A DNA stretch of 64,000 bases. Source: Kineosporia rhizophila (GTDB taxonomy: Bacteria > Actinomycetota > Actinomycetes > Actinomycetales > Kineosporiaceae). The stretch covers positions 150,580-214,579 of the forward strand of contig NZ_JAJSOH010000014.1 in NCBI RefSeq assembly GCF_021277265.1. The letters run 5' to 3'. The notes below the pieces were generated by a model. The model worked only from the letters and a program-made list of their open reading frames with translations. It did no database searches and was not told the DNA's origin. A program made the translations under genes and the position numbers. This document shows positions 15,470 through 25,173 of this stretch, in pieces (positions within the stretch are counted from its first letter, which is position 1; every line of letters begins with the position of its first letter).

Positions 15470-17782
15470 ATGGCCCAGGTGAGGGACGCGCTCTCGGCGC
15501 GGGCACGCGTCCTTGGGCCGGCGGCTGTGAGCCTGTCCGCTCTCATCGGGGTCGTTCTGTTCCCCGGAGCGACAGCGGTTTCCAGCGCCCGGGTCGCGAT
15601 AGTCACCGCGGCCACCGCAGTGCTGGTGCAACGGTCGGCCCGCGGGCACAGCGGAGACCAGCGGGTGTGGACCTGGTTCGCCTGGGCGGGTTTCGCGCTC
15701 TCGACCGGGGCAGTGGCCGACCTGCTGGTGCGGGTGTTGATCGGTACCTCGGCCGCCGCCCCCTACCTGTTCCCGGCCGGTGTGCTGGTCTCGTGTCTGC
15801 TGACGTACCAGGGACTGATCCTGTGGAACCGCAGCCGCACGGCCATCGCCGACCCGGGCGACGTGCTGAACGGCCTGAGCGCCACCCTGACCGTGGCCGC
15901 GCTGGGCAACCTGGCGCTGATCGGGCTGCACGGCGACTGGCTGGAGAACCCGGCCGGGCCGTCGTCGTGGCTCTCGGTCCAGCTGCACCTGCTGTGCCTG
16001 GGAGCCGGCGTCGTGCTGGTCGGCACGGGGGCGTTCTTCGTGCAGAGCGGATCGGTGGCCAGAGACTGGCGGACCTGGCGGGGGGTGGCGGTGCTGCTGC
16101 TGGCCGTGGTCGGCACCGCGGTCTCTCCGTGCACCGGGCTCCTGCCCGAGTCGCTGGCCTGGTCGCAGTCGGTCGCCGGGGAGAACGTGTTCACCGTCGC
16201 CTGGGTGCTGCCGATCTCGGTGATGGCGCTGAACGCGCTGGCGCCCCCGCGGGTGGCCACGCCCCAGCCGGCCTCCGCCACCGAGGTCAACCAGGGGGCG
16301 CTGACCGTGCTGCTCGCCGCGCTGGCGGTGCTCCTGCTCAGCAGCCGGCTGGATCCCGGGCTGACCGGGGCCGCCGTGGTCCTGGCCGGCCTGGCCATTC
16401 TCGGCGCCGGGGCCCGGAGCGTGCACCTGGTGCGGGACCTGACCAACCTGGCCGTGCGCCGCCAGGAGGCCCTCACCGACGAACTCACCGGCCTGGCCAA
16501 CCGCCGCGCGTTCACCCGGGAACTGGCCGAGCGCACCCGCGCCGGGCGGCAGGCCTCGCTGCTGGTCATCGACCTGAACGACTTCAAGGACATCAACGAC
16601 GGCCTCGGGCACGCCGCCGGTGACCAGGTGCTGGTCGCCACGGCCGAGCTGTTGCGGCAGGGCACCCCGGCCGGTGGCCTGACCGCGCGGCTGGGCGGCG
16701 ACGAGTTCGCCGTGCTGCTGCCGGGCACCGTCACGGCCGACGCGGTGGCGGTGGCCTGGCGGCTGGCCGAGGCGGGCGAGCGCCGGTCGGTGGCCGTTCC
16801 GGTGGGGCTGAGCATCGGGGTGGCCAGCCGGGAGGCGACCTTCGGGACGGACCGGCTGATCGACGGCGAGGAGCTGCTGCGGCGGGCCGACGCCGCGATG
16901 TACGTGGCCAAGACCACCCGGGCCCAGGTCAGCGTCTACGACCAGGACCTGGACCGGCTGCGCCGCGACCAGAACCAGCTCACCCACGACCTGCTCGATG
17001 CCTTCGAGGGCGACCACGGGCTGCCTTTCGAGGTCTACTACCAGCCGCAGGTCTCGATGCACACCGGGCAGGTGGCCGGGGTGGAGGCGCTGGTGCGCTG
17101 GCAGCACCCCGAGCGCGGCCTGCTGGCCCCGGGACAGTTCCTCGAGCTGGTCGAGCGCAACGGCCGGATGCGCGAGCTCACCCAGTTCGTGGTCTGGAGC
17201 GCGCTGCGCGATGCGGCGGTCTGGGAGCGCACCGGGCTGAAGCCGCTGCGGGTGTCGGTGAACCTGTCGCCCAGCTGCCTGACCGACCCGGTGTTCCCGC
17301 TGATGCTCGACCAGATCGTTCAGGCCGGGGTGGAGCCCGGGGTGATCACCTTCGAGGTCACCGAGACCAGCCTGATGAAGGACCCGGAGCACTCGTTGCG
17401 GATCTGCGCGCTGATCGTTCAGGCCGGGTTCGGCCTGAGCATCGACGACTACGGCACCGGCTACTCCTCGCTGGCCTACCTGAGCGACCTTCCGGCCACC
17501 GAGCTGAAGATCGACCGGGCCTTCGTGTCGCGGATCCAGAGCGACGCGCGGGTGCGGGCGATCGTCTCCGGCACCGTGGACCTGGCCCACCAGCTGGGCC
17601 TGCGGATCGTGGCGGAAGGGGCCGAGCAGTCCGGGACCCTGGGCCTGCTGCGCGATCTCGGCTGCGACGAGGTGCAGGGCTACGTGTACAGCCCGCCGCT
17701 GCCGGCGGTGCAGCTGTACGCCTGGGTGCTGAATCAGGAGACGGCGCGCGGCTTCACCGACGACGAGGTGGTCAGGACCTAG
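15470..17782 (+). CDS. Membrane-anchored GGDEF/EAL cyclic-di-GMP enzyme
   Basis: A 770-residue protein. The first 300 residues hold about eight to nine hydrophobic helices forming a membrane sensor of unknown ligand. A GGDEF domain follows (LTGLANRRAFTRELAERT, IDLNDFKDINDGLGHAAGDQVL, LGGDEFAVLLPG near 408), with the intact GGDEF signature. The EAL domain starts near 500 (EVYYQPQVSMHTGQVAGVEALVRWQHPERGLL near 537) and retains NLSPSCL, EVTETSLM, DDYGTGYSSLAYL, LKIDRAFV and AEGAE. Both synthase and phosphodiesterase activities therefore look possible. The start is the ATG 8 nt after AAGGAAAG. The 3' end overlaps the AAA+ gene by 4 nt on the other strand. Confidence 0.92.
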   Translation: MAQVRDALSARARVLGPAAVSLSALIGVVLFPGATAVSSARVAIVTAATAVLVQRSARGHSGDQRVWTWFAWAGFALSTGAVADLLVRVLIGTSAAAPYLFPAGVLVSCLLTYQGLILWNRSRTAIADPGDVLNGLSATLTVAALGNLALIGLHGDWLENPAGPSSWLSVQLHLLCLGAGVVLVGTGAFFVQSGSVARDWRTWRGVAVLLLAVVGTAVSPCTGLLPESLAWSQSVAGENVFTVAWVLPISVMALNALAPPRVATPQPASATEVNQGALTVLLAALAVLLLSSRLDPGLTGAAVVLAGLAILGAGARSVHLVRDLTNLAVRRQEALTDELTGLANRRAFTRELAERTRAGRQASLLVIDLNDFKDINDGLGHAAGDQVLVATAELLRQGTPAGGLTARLGGDEFAVLLPGTVTADAVAVAWRLAEAGERRSVAVPVGLSIGVASREATFGTDRLIDGEELLRRADAAMYVAKTTRAQVSVYDQDLDRLRRDQNQLTHDLLDAFEGDHGLPFEVYYQPQVSMHTGQVAGVEALVRWQHPERGLLAPGQFLELVERNGRMRELTQFVVWSALRDAAVWERTGLKPLRVSVNLSPSCLTDPVFPLMLDQIVQAGVEPGVITFEVTETSLMKDPEHSLRICALIVQAGFGLSIDDYGTGYSSLAYLSDLPATELKIDRAFVSRIQSDARVRAIVSGTVDLAHQLGLRIVAEGAEQSGTLGLLRDLGCDEVQGYVYSPPLPAVQLYAWVLNQETARGFTDDEVVRT

Positions 17783-19179
17783 GTGCGGGCGCCGTCCAGC
17801 TTCATGATCGCCAGCTCGAGGTCGGCCTGGGTGATCGGCCCGGCCTGACCGCCGCGGGCCTCGGTCATCGCCTTCTCCAACTGCGCCCGGCGCAGCACCT
17901 CGGCCAGGTCGGCCCCGGACAGGCCGGCCGACAGGTGGGCCAGCTCGGTCACCGAGACGTCGTCGGCGAACAGGCGGAAGGCGTCGGTGCTGTGCTTGCC
18001 CTCGAGCGCTTTCAGCAGCTTGGCCAGGATGTCGGCGCGAGCCGCGTCGCCGGGCAGTGGGACCGCGAGCTTGACGTCGAAACGGCCCGAGCGGATCAGG
18101 GACTCGTCCACCCGGTCGGGGAAGTTGGTGGTGGCCACCACGATGACGTTCGGGTTGGCCTCGATCAGGTCGTTCATCTCCTGCTTGAAGATGCCCGCCA
18201 CCGAGTTGATCGCCTGGTCGGCCGAACCCTGCGGCCGGCCGGCGTAGCTGACGATGCTGTCGAACTCGTCGAACAGCAGCACGGTGGGCTCGGTGTAGCC
18301 GCGGGCCTCGGCGAAGACCTGGGCGATGTTGCGCTCGGAGGCGCCCATCCAGCGGTCGAGGATGTCATTGCTGCGGACCTCCTTCAGGGTGCCGCCGATC
18401 TCGTTGGCCAGGGCCCGGGCCAGGGTGGTCTTGCCGGTACCGGGCGGGCCCCACATCAGGATGCCCTGTGGCCGCCGGGCGCCCCAGCGGGCCATCACCT
18501 CGGGATGACGGAAGGAGTCGGCCACGTCGCGCAGCTGGCTCACCACGTCTTCGAGCCCGCCCAGGTCGGCCAGGCGGACGTCGTTGTCGAGCGGGGTGCG
18601 GGTGGCCGGGGAGTTGCGCGAGAAGCTCGGCCAGCTCGGGCCGGGGCCGGCCGCGGCCGCCTTCGGGTCGAGGCGGAAGCTGCGCCCGCGCAGGTAGGTG
18701 CCCGCCTCGGCGGTGGCCAGCCGGCGGGACCCCAGAACCACGAGCAGACGAAGGACGGCCTCGAGCCGGCGGGCGTCCAGCTCACCTCGGGGGAGGGTGG
18801 TCAGGAGTCGGTCGGTGACCCGGCCGTCGAGCATCGGGCGCCCGGTGACGGCCGTCGCCTCGACCCCGTCGGCACTGAGCTTCTCACCCCGGCTCTCGTT
18901 CTCGAACAGCCGGCCCAGCGCCTCGAAAACCGGTGCCACGTAGTCGGTGCCGACCATGAACTGGTGCAGCGGGCCGTCGAAGCCGGGCTGACGGACGGTG
19001 ACCCGGCCCTCGACGTGGACCTGCTCGCCCTGGGAGCGCAGCACCAGGGCCAGGCGGGGCAGGTCGTCGCCGGAACCGGTGAGCACCGGCAGCGCGGTCG
19101 GGGTACCGAGGACCCGGGCGATCACCAGGTCGGCGGCGCCCAGGTCGAAGCGACCGCCGGCGGCCTCGAAGCTGTCCAT
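17779..19179 (-). CDS. AAA+ ATPase (FtsH/Cdc48-like module) with unknown N-terminal domain
   Basis: A 466-residue ATPase. The first 195 residues are an unrecognised region with mixed alpha/beta pattern. The AAA module spans about 200-460: Walker A GPPGTGKTT (244-252), Walker B LLFDEFDS (301-308), the second region of homology TTNFPDRVDESLIRSGRFD with the arginine finger, and a sensor-2 helical lid (LAHLSAGLSGADLAEVLRRAQLEKAM). No protease or transmembrane segment, so it is an FtsH/Vps4-like remodelling ATPase rather than FtsH. It lies 4 nt downstream of a DUF2235 hydrolase gene in the same direction, so the two are probably co-expressed and may act together (inference). Confidence 0.85.
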   Translation of the reverse strand: MDSFEAAGGRFDLGAADLVIARVLGTPTALPVLTGSGDDLPRLALVLRSQGEQVHVEGRVTVRQPGFDGPLHQFMVGTDYVAPVFEALGRLFENESRGEKLSADGVEATAVTGRPMLDGRVTDRLLTTLPRGELDARRLEAVLRLLVVLGSRRLATAEAGTYLRGRSFRLDPKAAAAGPGPSWPSFSRNSPATRTPLDNDVRLADLGGLEDVVSQLRDVADSFRHPEVMARWGARRPQGILMWGPPGTGKTTLARALANEIGGTLKEVRSNDILDRWMGASERNIAQVFAEARGYTEPTVLLFDEFDSIVSYAGRPQGSADQAINSVAGIFKQEMNDLIEANPNVIVVATTNFPDRVDESLIRSGRFDVKLAVPLPGDAARADILAKLLKALEGKHSTDAFRLFADDVSVTELAHLSAGLSGADLAEVLRRAQLEKAMTEARGGQAGPITQADLELAIMKLDGART

Positions 19180-19183
19180 TCCG

Positions 19184-20296
19184 TCACGATAACCCGGCTT
19201 GGGGAAGCTCTCCTGTGGCGATGGCCGGGGTGGCCCCCTGCACGGTGGCCGGGTCGACTCCCTGCCGGGCGGCCCAGGCCACCAGGTTGGCCGGCCGGTA
19301 GTCCGGATCGTCGCGCCAGCGGTCGAACACCGAGCCGTCGATGGTCTCGTTCAGCGAGTGCGACCAGCCGGGTCGTTTGCGGGTGGCCCGGGGCAGACGG
19401 CCGATGGGCCGGTGGAACGGGCGGCCCAGGCGGGTGATCCGGTAGAAGCCGAGCAGGAACGAGCCGAAGCTGTCCTCGACCGGCAGCAGATGGTCGCCCG
19501 CCTCCAGCGGGGCGGAGCCATCCAGGTGCAGACCGCACTCCTGGGCCCGGGCCCACAACCAGGCCAGCGGGATCCGGGCCAGGCTGGGGTCGTCGCGGTT
19601 GCCGCCCACGTCGGAGTGGGCCCCGGTGAACCAGCGCTGCTCCAGCGTCTGGTCCTCGTGGAGAAGCTGCAGCGGAACGTCTTTCGGGCTGAAGGCGGTC
19701 CACAGGGTGGGGGCGTAGGCCTGGCGGTTCTCGTCGATCGCCAGGGCGTGGAACATGTTGCGGTAGCGCACGCTGGGGTTGGTGTTGTGGAAGCGGATGG
19801 TGCTGCGGCTCAGGCCCCGGATGCGGCCCCAGGGCACGCCGAGCGCACCCACCGTGTCCCACACGCCCAGGAAGTGGATGTCGACCGCCCGGGCGCCGGG
19901 GGCGTGTCCCTTCGGGCCCTGCTGGTAACGCCGGTAGACCTCTTCGGCGGAGATCGGGGCCCGGCGGTCGGTCAGGCCGCAGCGGGCGATCATCCCGGCC
20001 AGCGAGCGGGCGGTGAACGCGCCCCGGCTGAAGCCGAACAGGAAGATCTCGTCGCCGTCGTCGTAGTTCTGCACCAGCCACTCGTAGCCCTGGCGGATGT
20101 TGCCGGCGGTGCCGAAGCCCAGGACGCCGCCGCGCAGCCACTCGCCCCAGCGGGTGCCCACCCCCTGGACGTAGACGCTGCGCTGTTCCACCCCGTCGGG
20201 GCCGGAGCCGGCCAGGGCGGCGTGCATGCGGGACACGTTCGTCCGGGCCGAGGGACGGTTCCAGGTGCCGTCGAAGAACAGGGCCAGGCGCTTCAC
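19184..20296 (-). CDS. DUF2235 alpha/beta-hydrolase (Tle1-like phospholipase family)
   Basis: A 370-residue protein of the DUF2235 family, which includes the Tle1 phospholipase effectors. It opens with MKRLALFFDGTWN, the family hallmark, and has the nucleophile elbow FLFGFSRGAFTARSLAG with Ser90, a following VWDTVGALG strand and GAHSDVGGNRDD, the expected acid/His region. No signal peptide or membrane segment is visible. The GTG start has a near-perfect AAGGAGG 5 nt upstream. It is first in a two-gene operon with an AAA+ ATPase and no secretion-system gene is nearby, so a toxin role cannot be assumed; a housekeeping or defence hydrolase is equally possible. Confidence 0.88.
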   Translation of the reverse strand: MKRLALFFDGTWNRPSARTNVSRMHAALAGSGPDGVEQRSVYVQGVGTRWGEWLRGGVLGFGTAGNIRQGYEWLVQNYDDGDEIFLFGFSRGAFTARSLAGMIARCGLTDRRAPISAEEVYRRYQQGPKGHAPGARAVDIHFLGVWDTVGALGVPWGRIRGLSRSTIRFHNTNPSVRYRNMFHALAIDENRQAYAPTLWTAFSPKDVPLQLLHEDQTLEQRWFTGAHSDVGGNRDDPSLARIPLAWLWARAQECGLHLDGSAPLEAGDHLLPVEDSFGSFLLGFYRITRLGRPFHRPIGRLPRATRKRPGWSHSLNETIDGSVFDRWRDDPDYRPANLVAWAARQGVDPATVQGATPAIATGELPQAGLS

Positions 20297-20327
20297 CGCG
20301 ACCTCCTTGGGCGAGAAGGCGACCAGC

Positions 20328-21533
20328 CTACTGCGCGAACAGTTCGCGGAACTCCTTGCCCGACTTCCGGAAGGACTTGGTCAGGCTGTGTTCGCCCTGG
20401 AAGGAGTTCAGGTTGAAGTAGTTGGCGTAGGCGACGTTGTTCTGCGGCCGGCTGATGTAGTCGTGCATGAAGTGGATGAACAGCGGGTTGTCACCGCCGC
20501 CGGTCTTGTCGAAGCGGTCCCACAGGCCCCACTCGGGCAGTGCGACCGGCTTGTCGTGCTGGGCCGCGAAGTCGGTCCAGAACGCCAGGCCGTGGGGGCC
20601 GCCGTAGATCGCCTCGGTCCAGGCCCGGGTCTGGCGCTCGTTCCGGCAGGCCTCGTCGCACTTCTTCGGGTAGGGGTAGACCCCGGCGTGCAGGTCGTAC
20701 ACGTCGACCCCGACGTAGTCCACGTATTTGTCGCCGGGGTAGTACTTCTCGCCGGGGTTGGGGTTGAAACCGTTGTTCGGGTTCCAGTCGAACTCGAAGT
20801 CCTGACCGGGCACCGAGCGCATCGCGTCGACGATCTCGCGGTAGAAGTCGATGTAGAGCTTCTCGTCGTCGGTGCCCCAGGCCCATGAGCGCAGGTTGAA
20901 CTCCCAGCCCACCCGCAGGATCGCCTTCTTCTGACCGGCCTGCACCAGGTTCTCGGCCAGGGTCACGAAGTGATCGTTGTACTCGCCCTTCCCGCCCTGG
21001 CGCATCAGCGGGTTCTTGCGCTTCATGCTGTTGTCCGGGTTCAGCGTCTCGGGCAGCATCGGGACGGCGTAGACCAGGGTGTAGCCGCTGCCCTTCCACT
21101 CGGCCAGCAGGGCCTCCGGGTGGGCGATGTCGTCCCAGGTCTGGCGGGGGCCGAAGTCGGTGACGTAGCTGATCTCGTGCTTCGCCCACTTCTCGAAGGC
21201 GCGCACGTCGCCGAGCTTGGTGCCGGCGAAGACGCCCATCCGGACGGCGTCCTTCTTCTGCGCGGCCTCCATCTCCGGGGTGGACACGACTGCGGGACGG
21301 GTCTGCTGGGTCAGGGATTCCGTCGGGGAACTCGTGGTGCGGGCGTTACGCACGGAACTCACCGTGACCACCGCGGCGAGAGCTGTGATCAGAGTGAGAG
21401 CTGTGATCGGGGTGCGGTGACGGGAGCACCAGGTGCCCATCCCGCGCAGTCGCGAACCCAGCGAGCGACGCGGCGGCCGCCACTCCTCGGCCGGGCGGAG
21501 GTCCTGCTTCGTCGGCCGATCGTCGTAAATCAC
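20328..21533 (-). CDS. Membrane-anchored GH26-like glycoside hydrolase
   Basis: About 401 residues: a cytoplasmic N-terminus of about 40 residues rich in Arg and Pro, one transmembrane helix (TPITALTLITALAAVVTVSSV), then an extracellular TIM-barrel related to glycosyl hydrolase family 26. The catalytic acid/base is likely the Glu of ILRVGWEFN and the nucleophile that of VALPEWGLW; both motifs match GH26 mannanase-type enzymes. A related but secreted protein is encoded at 28176-29363. GTG 21533 is preferred because AAGG lies 8 nt upstream; an in-frame GTG 9 nt earlier is possible. The enzyme probably trims an extracellular polysaccharide at the cell surface (inference). It lies 31 nt downstream of no other gene on its strand, so it is likely monocistronic. 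Confidence 0.82.
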   Translation of the reverse strand: MIYDDRPTKQDLRPAEEWRPPRRSLGSRLRGMGTWCSRHRTPITALTLITALAAVVTVSSVRNARTTSSPTESLTQQTRPAVVSTPEMEAAQKKDAVRMGVFAGTKLGDVRAFEKWAKHEISYVTDFGPRQTWDDIAHPEALLAEWKGSGYTLVYAVPMLPETLNPDNSMKRKNPLMRQGGKGEYNDHFVTLAENLVQAGQKKAILRVGWEFNLRSWAWGTDDEKLYIDFYREIVDAMRSVPGQDFEFDWNPNNGFNPNPGEKYYPGDKYVDYVGVDVYDLHAGVYPYPKKCDEACRNERQTRAWTEAIYGGPHGLAFWTDFAAQHDKPVALPEWGLWDRFDKTGGGDNPLFIHFMHDYISRPQNNVAYANYFNLNSFQGEHSLTKSFRKSGKEFRELFAQ

Positions 21534-21721
21534 GGCGTCCACCTTGTCAGGCGATCACCGTTCGGCGTGGGTCGAACGAGCGCGTTCTGGGAACAAGTTT
21601 CGCCAGACCGCGTTTTTCTCGCCCCGGAAGTGCGTCAGGACACAAGCGTTACGGAAAATTTACTGATTGCCGGGCAACCTTGGGGCGGTGACCCGGGCCA
21701 CGAAAGTGCCCACGGACGTCG

Positions 21722-24700
21722 TCAGTTCGCCTGAGAGGTGGTCTGCCGGGTCAGTCGTTCGAGCACCTCGGTCAGCTGGGCGGCCTTCCAGGGCTTGGGC
21801 AGGAAGTCGTCCATGCCGGCGTCCAGGCAGGCCCGCCGGTCGTCGTCGAAGGCGTTGGCGGTCATCGCGACGATCGGGATCCGGCCGCCGGTCTCGGCCG
21901 CGCGGATGCGCCGGGTGGCCTCGAAGCCGTCCACCCCGGGCATCTGGCAGTCCATGAAGACGGCGTCGTAGCCGCCTCCGGCCGCGGCGGCGACGGCCTG
22001 CTCGCCGTCCTCCACGATGTCCACCGAAAGGCCGCGGGCCTGCAGCATCGCCCGGGCCACGAGCTGGTTGGTGGGGTTGTCCTCGGCCACCAGGACCCGC
22101 AGTCCGAGGTTGTTCCGGGGTGACTGGGGTGATCGGGAAGAGCTGACGACCTGAGGACGACCGGGGCCTGGTTCGGGGGCTGCTTGCGTCGGGACGGGGT
22201 CGGGTTCGAGCTGCCGGGGGATCTGGCGCACGGCTGCCGGCGGCCCGGCCGCGGCGGGAAGCGGCAGGAGCACCGTGAACGTGCTGCCCACCCCCGGACG
22301 GGAGGTCACCGAGATGCTGCCCTGCATGGAGTCGACCAGGCCCCGGGTGATGAACAGGCCCAGCCCGGTGCCGCCGAAGCGGCGGGTGGTGTCGGAACTG
22401 GCCTGCTGAAACGGCTGGAACAGACGTTCCTGCTGTTCGGCGGTCATGCCGATGCCGGTGTCGGTGACCCGTAGGCGCACGTCGGGACCGACCTGGTCGA
22501 GGGTCAGGGTGACCGAGCCGGAGGGGGTGAACTTGGTGGCGTTGGCCACCAGGTTGGTCATCACCTGACGCACCCGGGTCGGGTCGCCCAACCGCCGCGC
22601 GGACAGGTCGGCCGCCACCTCCAGGTCCAGCCGCAGCCCGGCCTCCCGGGCCTTCAGCCGGCTCGGCAGCAGGGCCTCCCCGGCCAGTTCGGCCAGGTCG
22701 AACTCGACCTGTTCGAGGTCCACCTGACCGGCCTCGATCTTGGCCAGGTCCAGGCCGTTGTTGACCAGGTCGAGCAGCACCCGGCCGGAGGTGTCGGCCC
22801 AGCGGGCCCACTGCGCCGCCTCCGGCGCGTCGGGGGACTGGGCCAGCAGAGCGGTGAAACCCAGGACGCCGTTGAGCGGGGTCCGGATCTCGTGACTCAT
22901 CGACTGCAGGAACTCGGACTTGGCCCGCGAGGCGGCCTCGGCGGCCTGCTGCGCCTCCTGCAGCCGGCGGTTGGCCTCCTGCAACTGCTCGGCCCGCTCG
23001 GCCAGGTCGATCTCCCAGCGCCGCCGTTCGGTGAGGTCACGCACCACGTAGACGCGCTGCGAGGCACCGAACACGGCGTCGTCGTCGGACACGTGCAGGC
23101 CGGCCGTCTCGACCGGCACGACGTGCCCGTCCTTGTGCCGCAACCGGGTCACCGCAGTACCCACCGACCCCTCGGCCGTGACCCGCTCGCGCAGGTCGGC
23201 GAAGACCGCCAGGGCCTCCTCGTCCGCGGCCAGGGCGCTCGAAGGCAGGGCCATCAGCTCCTCGACCTCGTAGCCGACCAGCCGGGCGTAGGCCGGGTTG
23301 GCGTAGACGATGCCGTAGCCGTTGGTCACCAGGACGCCCTCGCCCAGATCGCTGAGCAGGCCCAGCAGCCGTTCGTAGCGATCGTGCTCGGCGCGGACCT
23401 CGGCCTCCAGCCGCCGGCGCTCGGTGACGTCGTGGAAGACGGCCACGGCGCCGCCGCCCTCGACCCCGGAGGCGCCGGTCAGGGGCCGGCCGGAGACGCT
23501 GATCAGGACGCCCTCGGGATGACCGGAGTTGCGGATCAGCATGTCCACCAGGTCGGTCCGCTCCCCGGCGAGGGCCCGCACCAGGGGCAGTTCCTCGGTG
23601 GGGAAGGGCGTGACCCCGTCCGGCCGGTAGATGCCGTAGTGCTCCTGCCACTGCTGGGGATCGTTGCTGTCGCCGCTCACCCCCAGCAGGTCCCGGGCCG
23701 CCCGGTTGTGCAGCAGGAACCGGCCCTGGCGGTCGACCACGCCGACCCCGTCGGCGATGCTGTCCAGCACTGCCGACAGCATCAGGGCGTCCCGCTGCGA
23801 CTCGCTCTCGGCCTTGTGGCGGGCCCGGAACTGCCGGTACACGAGCAGCATCAGCAGCACGGTGATCACCGAGCCGGACACCGCCACCGACGTGGCCAGA
23901 GGGCTGTAGCGGCTCTCTCCGGCGGCCCGGGTGCCCTGGGCCTGCATCGTCCAGCGCTGCTGGCCCACGGTGAGCAGGGCCTCGCTGACCGGGCCCTCGG
24001 GCCAGCTCTCGCCGGTGTGGATCGAGGCCAGCCGGGTGCTCCGGCCCTCGGCGCCGGAACCGGTGAGCGTCACGTTCACCTGGCCCTGCGCGGCCGAGGG
24101 CACCACCTGGTCCACCAGGTCCTGCACCCGCATGCCGAGCAGCACCCACTGGTCCGGCCCGGCCTGGTCCGGGTTCGGCACCGGGGCCACGATGCTCAGC
24201 GACAGCTGCTGCCGGGGCTCGGGCAGGGCCCGGTCCTTGAGCAGCACGTAGGCGTCGGAGATGGTGGTGCTCCGGGTGTCGCGGGCCTGCCGGAGGGCCG
24301 CGCCGAGGGTCGGGTCCTGCAGGGCGTCCAGGCCCAGCACACCGGGGTGCCCGTCCAGGGCGATGTGCACCACCCCGAACGCGTGCCCGTCCTGATCCTC
24401 GGCGTTTGCGGCCGGATCGAGGGTCAGGCCGGTCGCCCCGCGCTCGCGCCAGTCCTGCTGAACCTGCGCGACCTGGGCGTCGGTGGCGGCGACCACCAGG
24501 GTCACCCCGGACGCGCCGGCCAGACCCTGCCCGAACAGCGGCGCGATGATCCGGTCGAGCTCCCGCACCGTCACATCGGGCCGGGCCCCGACCGCCGCGG
24601 CCACCTGCTCGGCGGTGGACACGTAGCGCTGGGCCTGGGTGGACACCGCCCACCGGGTGATCTGGGTGCGCTGGTCGACCTCGCTCGCGGTGGCCTCCTG

Positions 24701-24823
24701 CTGCCAGCCCCACACCGTGCGCACCAGGGCCCCCGTCACCGACATGCCGACGACCAGGACGATCAGCAGCAGTACGGCGGCGGGGCCACCGACCCGCAGG
24801 GCTGCCTTCACCGACCTCACCAC
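21722..24823 (-). CDS. Hybrid sensor histidine kinase with CHASE, two PAS and receiver domains
   Basis: A 1033-residue membrane sensor. A first transmembrane helix (AAVLLLIVLVVGMSVTGALV) is followed by a CHASE-type extracellular domain to about 300, a second helix (SVAVSGSVITVLLMLLVY), PAS domains at about 350-470 and 480-610, a coiled linker (AERAEQLQEANRRLQEAQQAAEAASRAKSEFLQ), HisKA with the phospho-acceptor His in MSHEIRTPLNG, HATPase (ANATKFTPSGSV, DTGIGMT, FGGTGLGLFITRGLV) and a C-terminal receiver with the phospho-Asp in YDAVFMDCQMPGVDGFEATRRI. No output domain is fused, and no partner HPt protein is adjacent, so it must signal through a distant phosphotransfer protein. Ligand unknown. 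Confidence 0.93.
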   Translation of the reverse strand: MVRSVKAALRVGGPAAVLLLIVLVVGMSVTGALVRTVWGWQQEATASEVDQRTQITRWAVSTQAQRYVSTAEQVAAAVGARPDVTVRELDRIIAPLFGQGLAGASGVTLVVAATDAQVAQVQQDWRERGATGLTLDPAANAEDQDGHAFGVVHIALDGHPGVLGLDALQDPTLGAALRQARDTRSTTISDAYVLLKDRALPEPRQQLSLSIVAPVPNPDQAGPDQWVLLGMRVQDLVDQVVPSAAQGQVNVTLTGSGAEGRSTRLASIHTGESWPEGPVSEALLTVGQQRWTMQAQGTRAAGESRYSPLATSVAVSGSVITVLLMLLVYRQFRARHKAESESQRDALMLSAVLDSIADGVGVVDRQGRFLLHNRAARDLLGVSGDSNDPQQWQEHYGIYRPDGVTPFPTEELPLVRALAGERTDLVDMLIRNSGHPEGVLISVSGRPLTGASGVEGGGAVAVFHDVTERRRLEAEVRAEHDRYERLLGLLSDLGEGVLVTNGYGIVYANPAYARLVGYEVEELMALPSSALAADEEALAVFADLRERVTAEGSVGTAVTRLRHKDGHVVPVETAGLHVSDDDAVFGASQRVYVVRDLTERRRWEIDLAERAEQLQEANRRLQEAQQAAEAASRAKSEFLQSMSHEIRTPLNGVLGFTALLAQSPDAPEAAQWARWADTSGRVLLDLVNNGLDLAKIEAGQVDLEQVEFDLAELAGEALLPSRLKAREAGLRLDLEVAADLSARRLGDPTRVRQVMTNLVANATKFTPSGSVTLTLDQVGPDVRLRVTDTGIGMTAEQQERLFQPFQQASSDTTRRFGGTGLGLFITRGLVDSMQGSISVTSRPGVGSTFTVLLPLPAAAGPPAAVRQIPRQLEPDPVPTQAAPEPGPGRPQVVSSSRSPQSPRNNLGLRVLVAEDNPTNQLVARAMLQARGLSVDIVEDGEQAVAAAAGGGYDAVFMDCQMPGVDGFEATRRIRAAETGGRIPIVAMTANAFDDDRRACLDAGMDDFLPKPWKAAQLTEVLERLTRQTTSQAN

Positions 24824-25173
24824 CCGGTCATCGGCTGGTTACCGGGCGGTCCTGATGCCTGCCGGGTGCTTCGCGTCCCGGGCCCCGGTCCCGGCCTCAC
24901 CCGTACGGCCCTGGCCGCCCGAGGCGAGGTGTCCCCGGTCCGGGCCACGGTGAACCTGCCCGAATGCCTGAGTACCGACCTGCTCCCGCTCCCCGGGGTT
25001 CTCCCGTACGCTCCGGTACCGGCGTTGGTCGCGAAAAGAGCGATGAGGCAGTACTTCTCCCGTTTCTTCGCATTCTACCGGCGCTCGTCGCGGCGCCGGT
25101 CATCGGCATCTGTCCCGGTTCGGGCCCTTAGTCGGGGCCCCGGCCGACGCCGCCAATCAACAGGGGGCAGTGC
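24824..25173. other. Gene-free 350-bp divergent promoter region
   Basis: Separates the hybrid kinase from the divergent ferritin-like gene. I found no convincing ORF with a ribosome site, no tRNA and no strong inverted repeat. It presumably holds both promoters; GGGGG at 25162-25166 precedes the ferritin-like ATG. Confidence 0.5.

Noticed and set aside
15323..17590. Long minus-strand frame opposite the GGDEF/EAL gene
   Set aside because: Gln/His/Gly-rich shadow with no family signature; the + strand has complete GGDEF and EAL motifs.
19184..20296. DUF2235 protein as a type VI secretion effector
   Set aside because: No vgrG, PAAR, immunity or T6SS genes are in the window, and actinomycetes rarely have T6SS.
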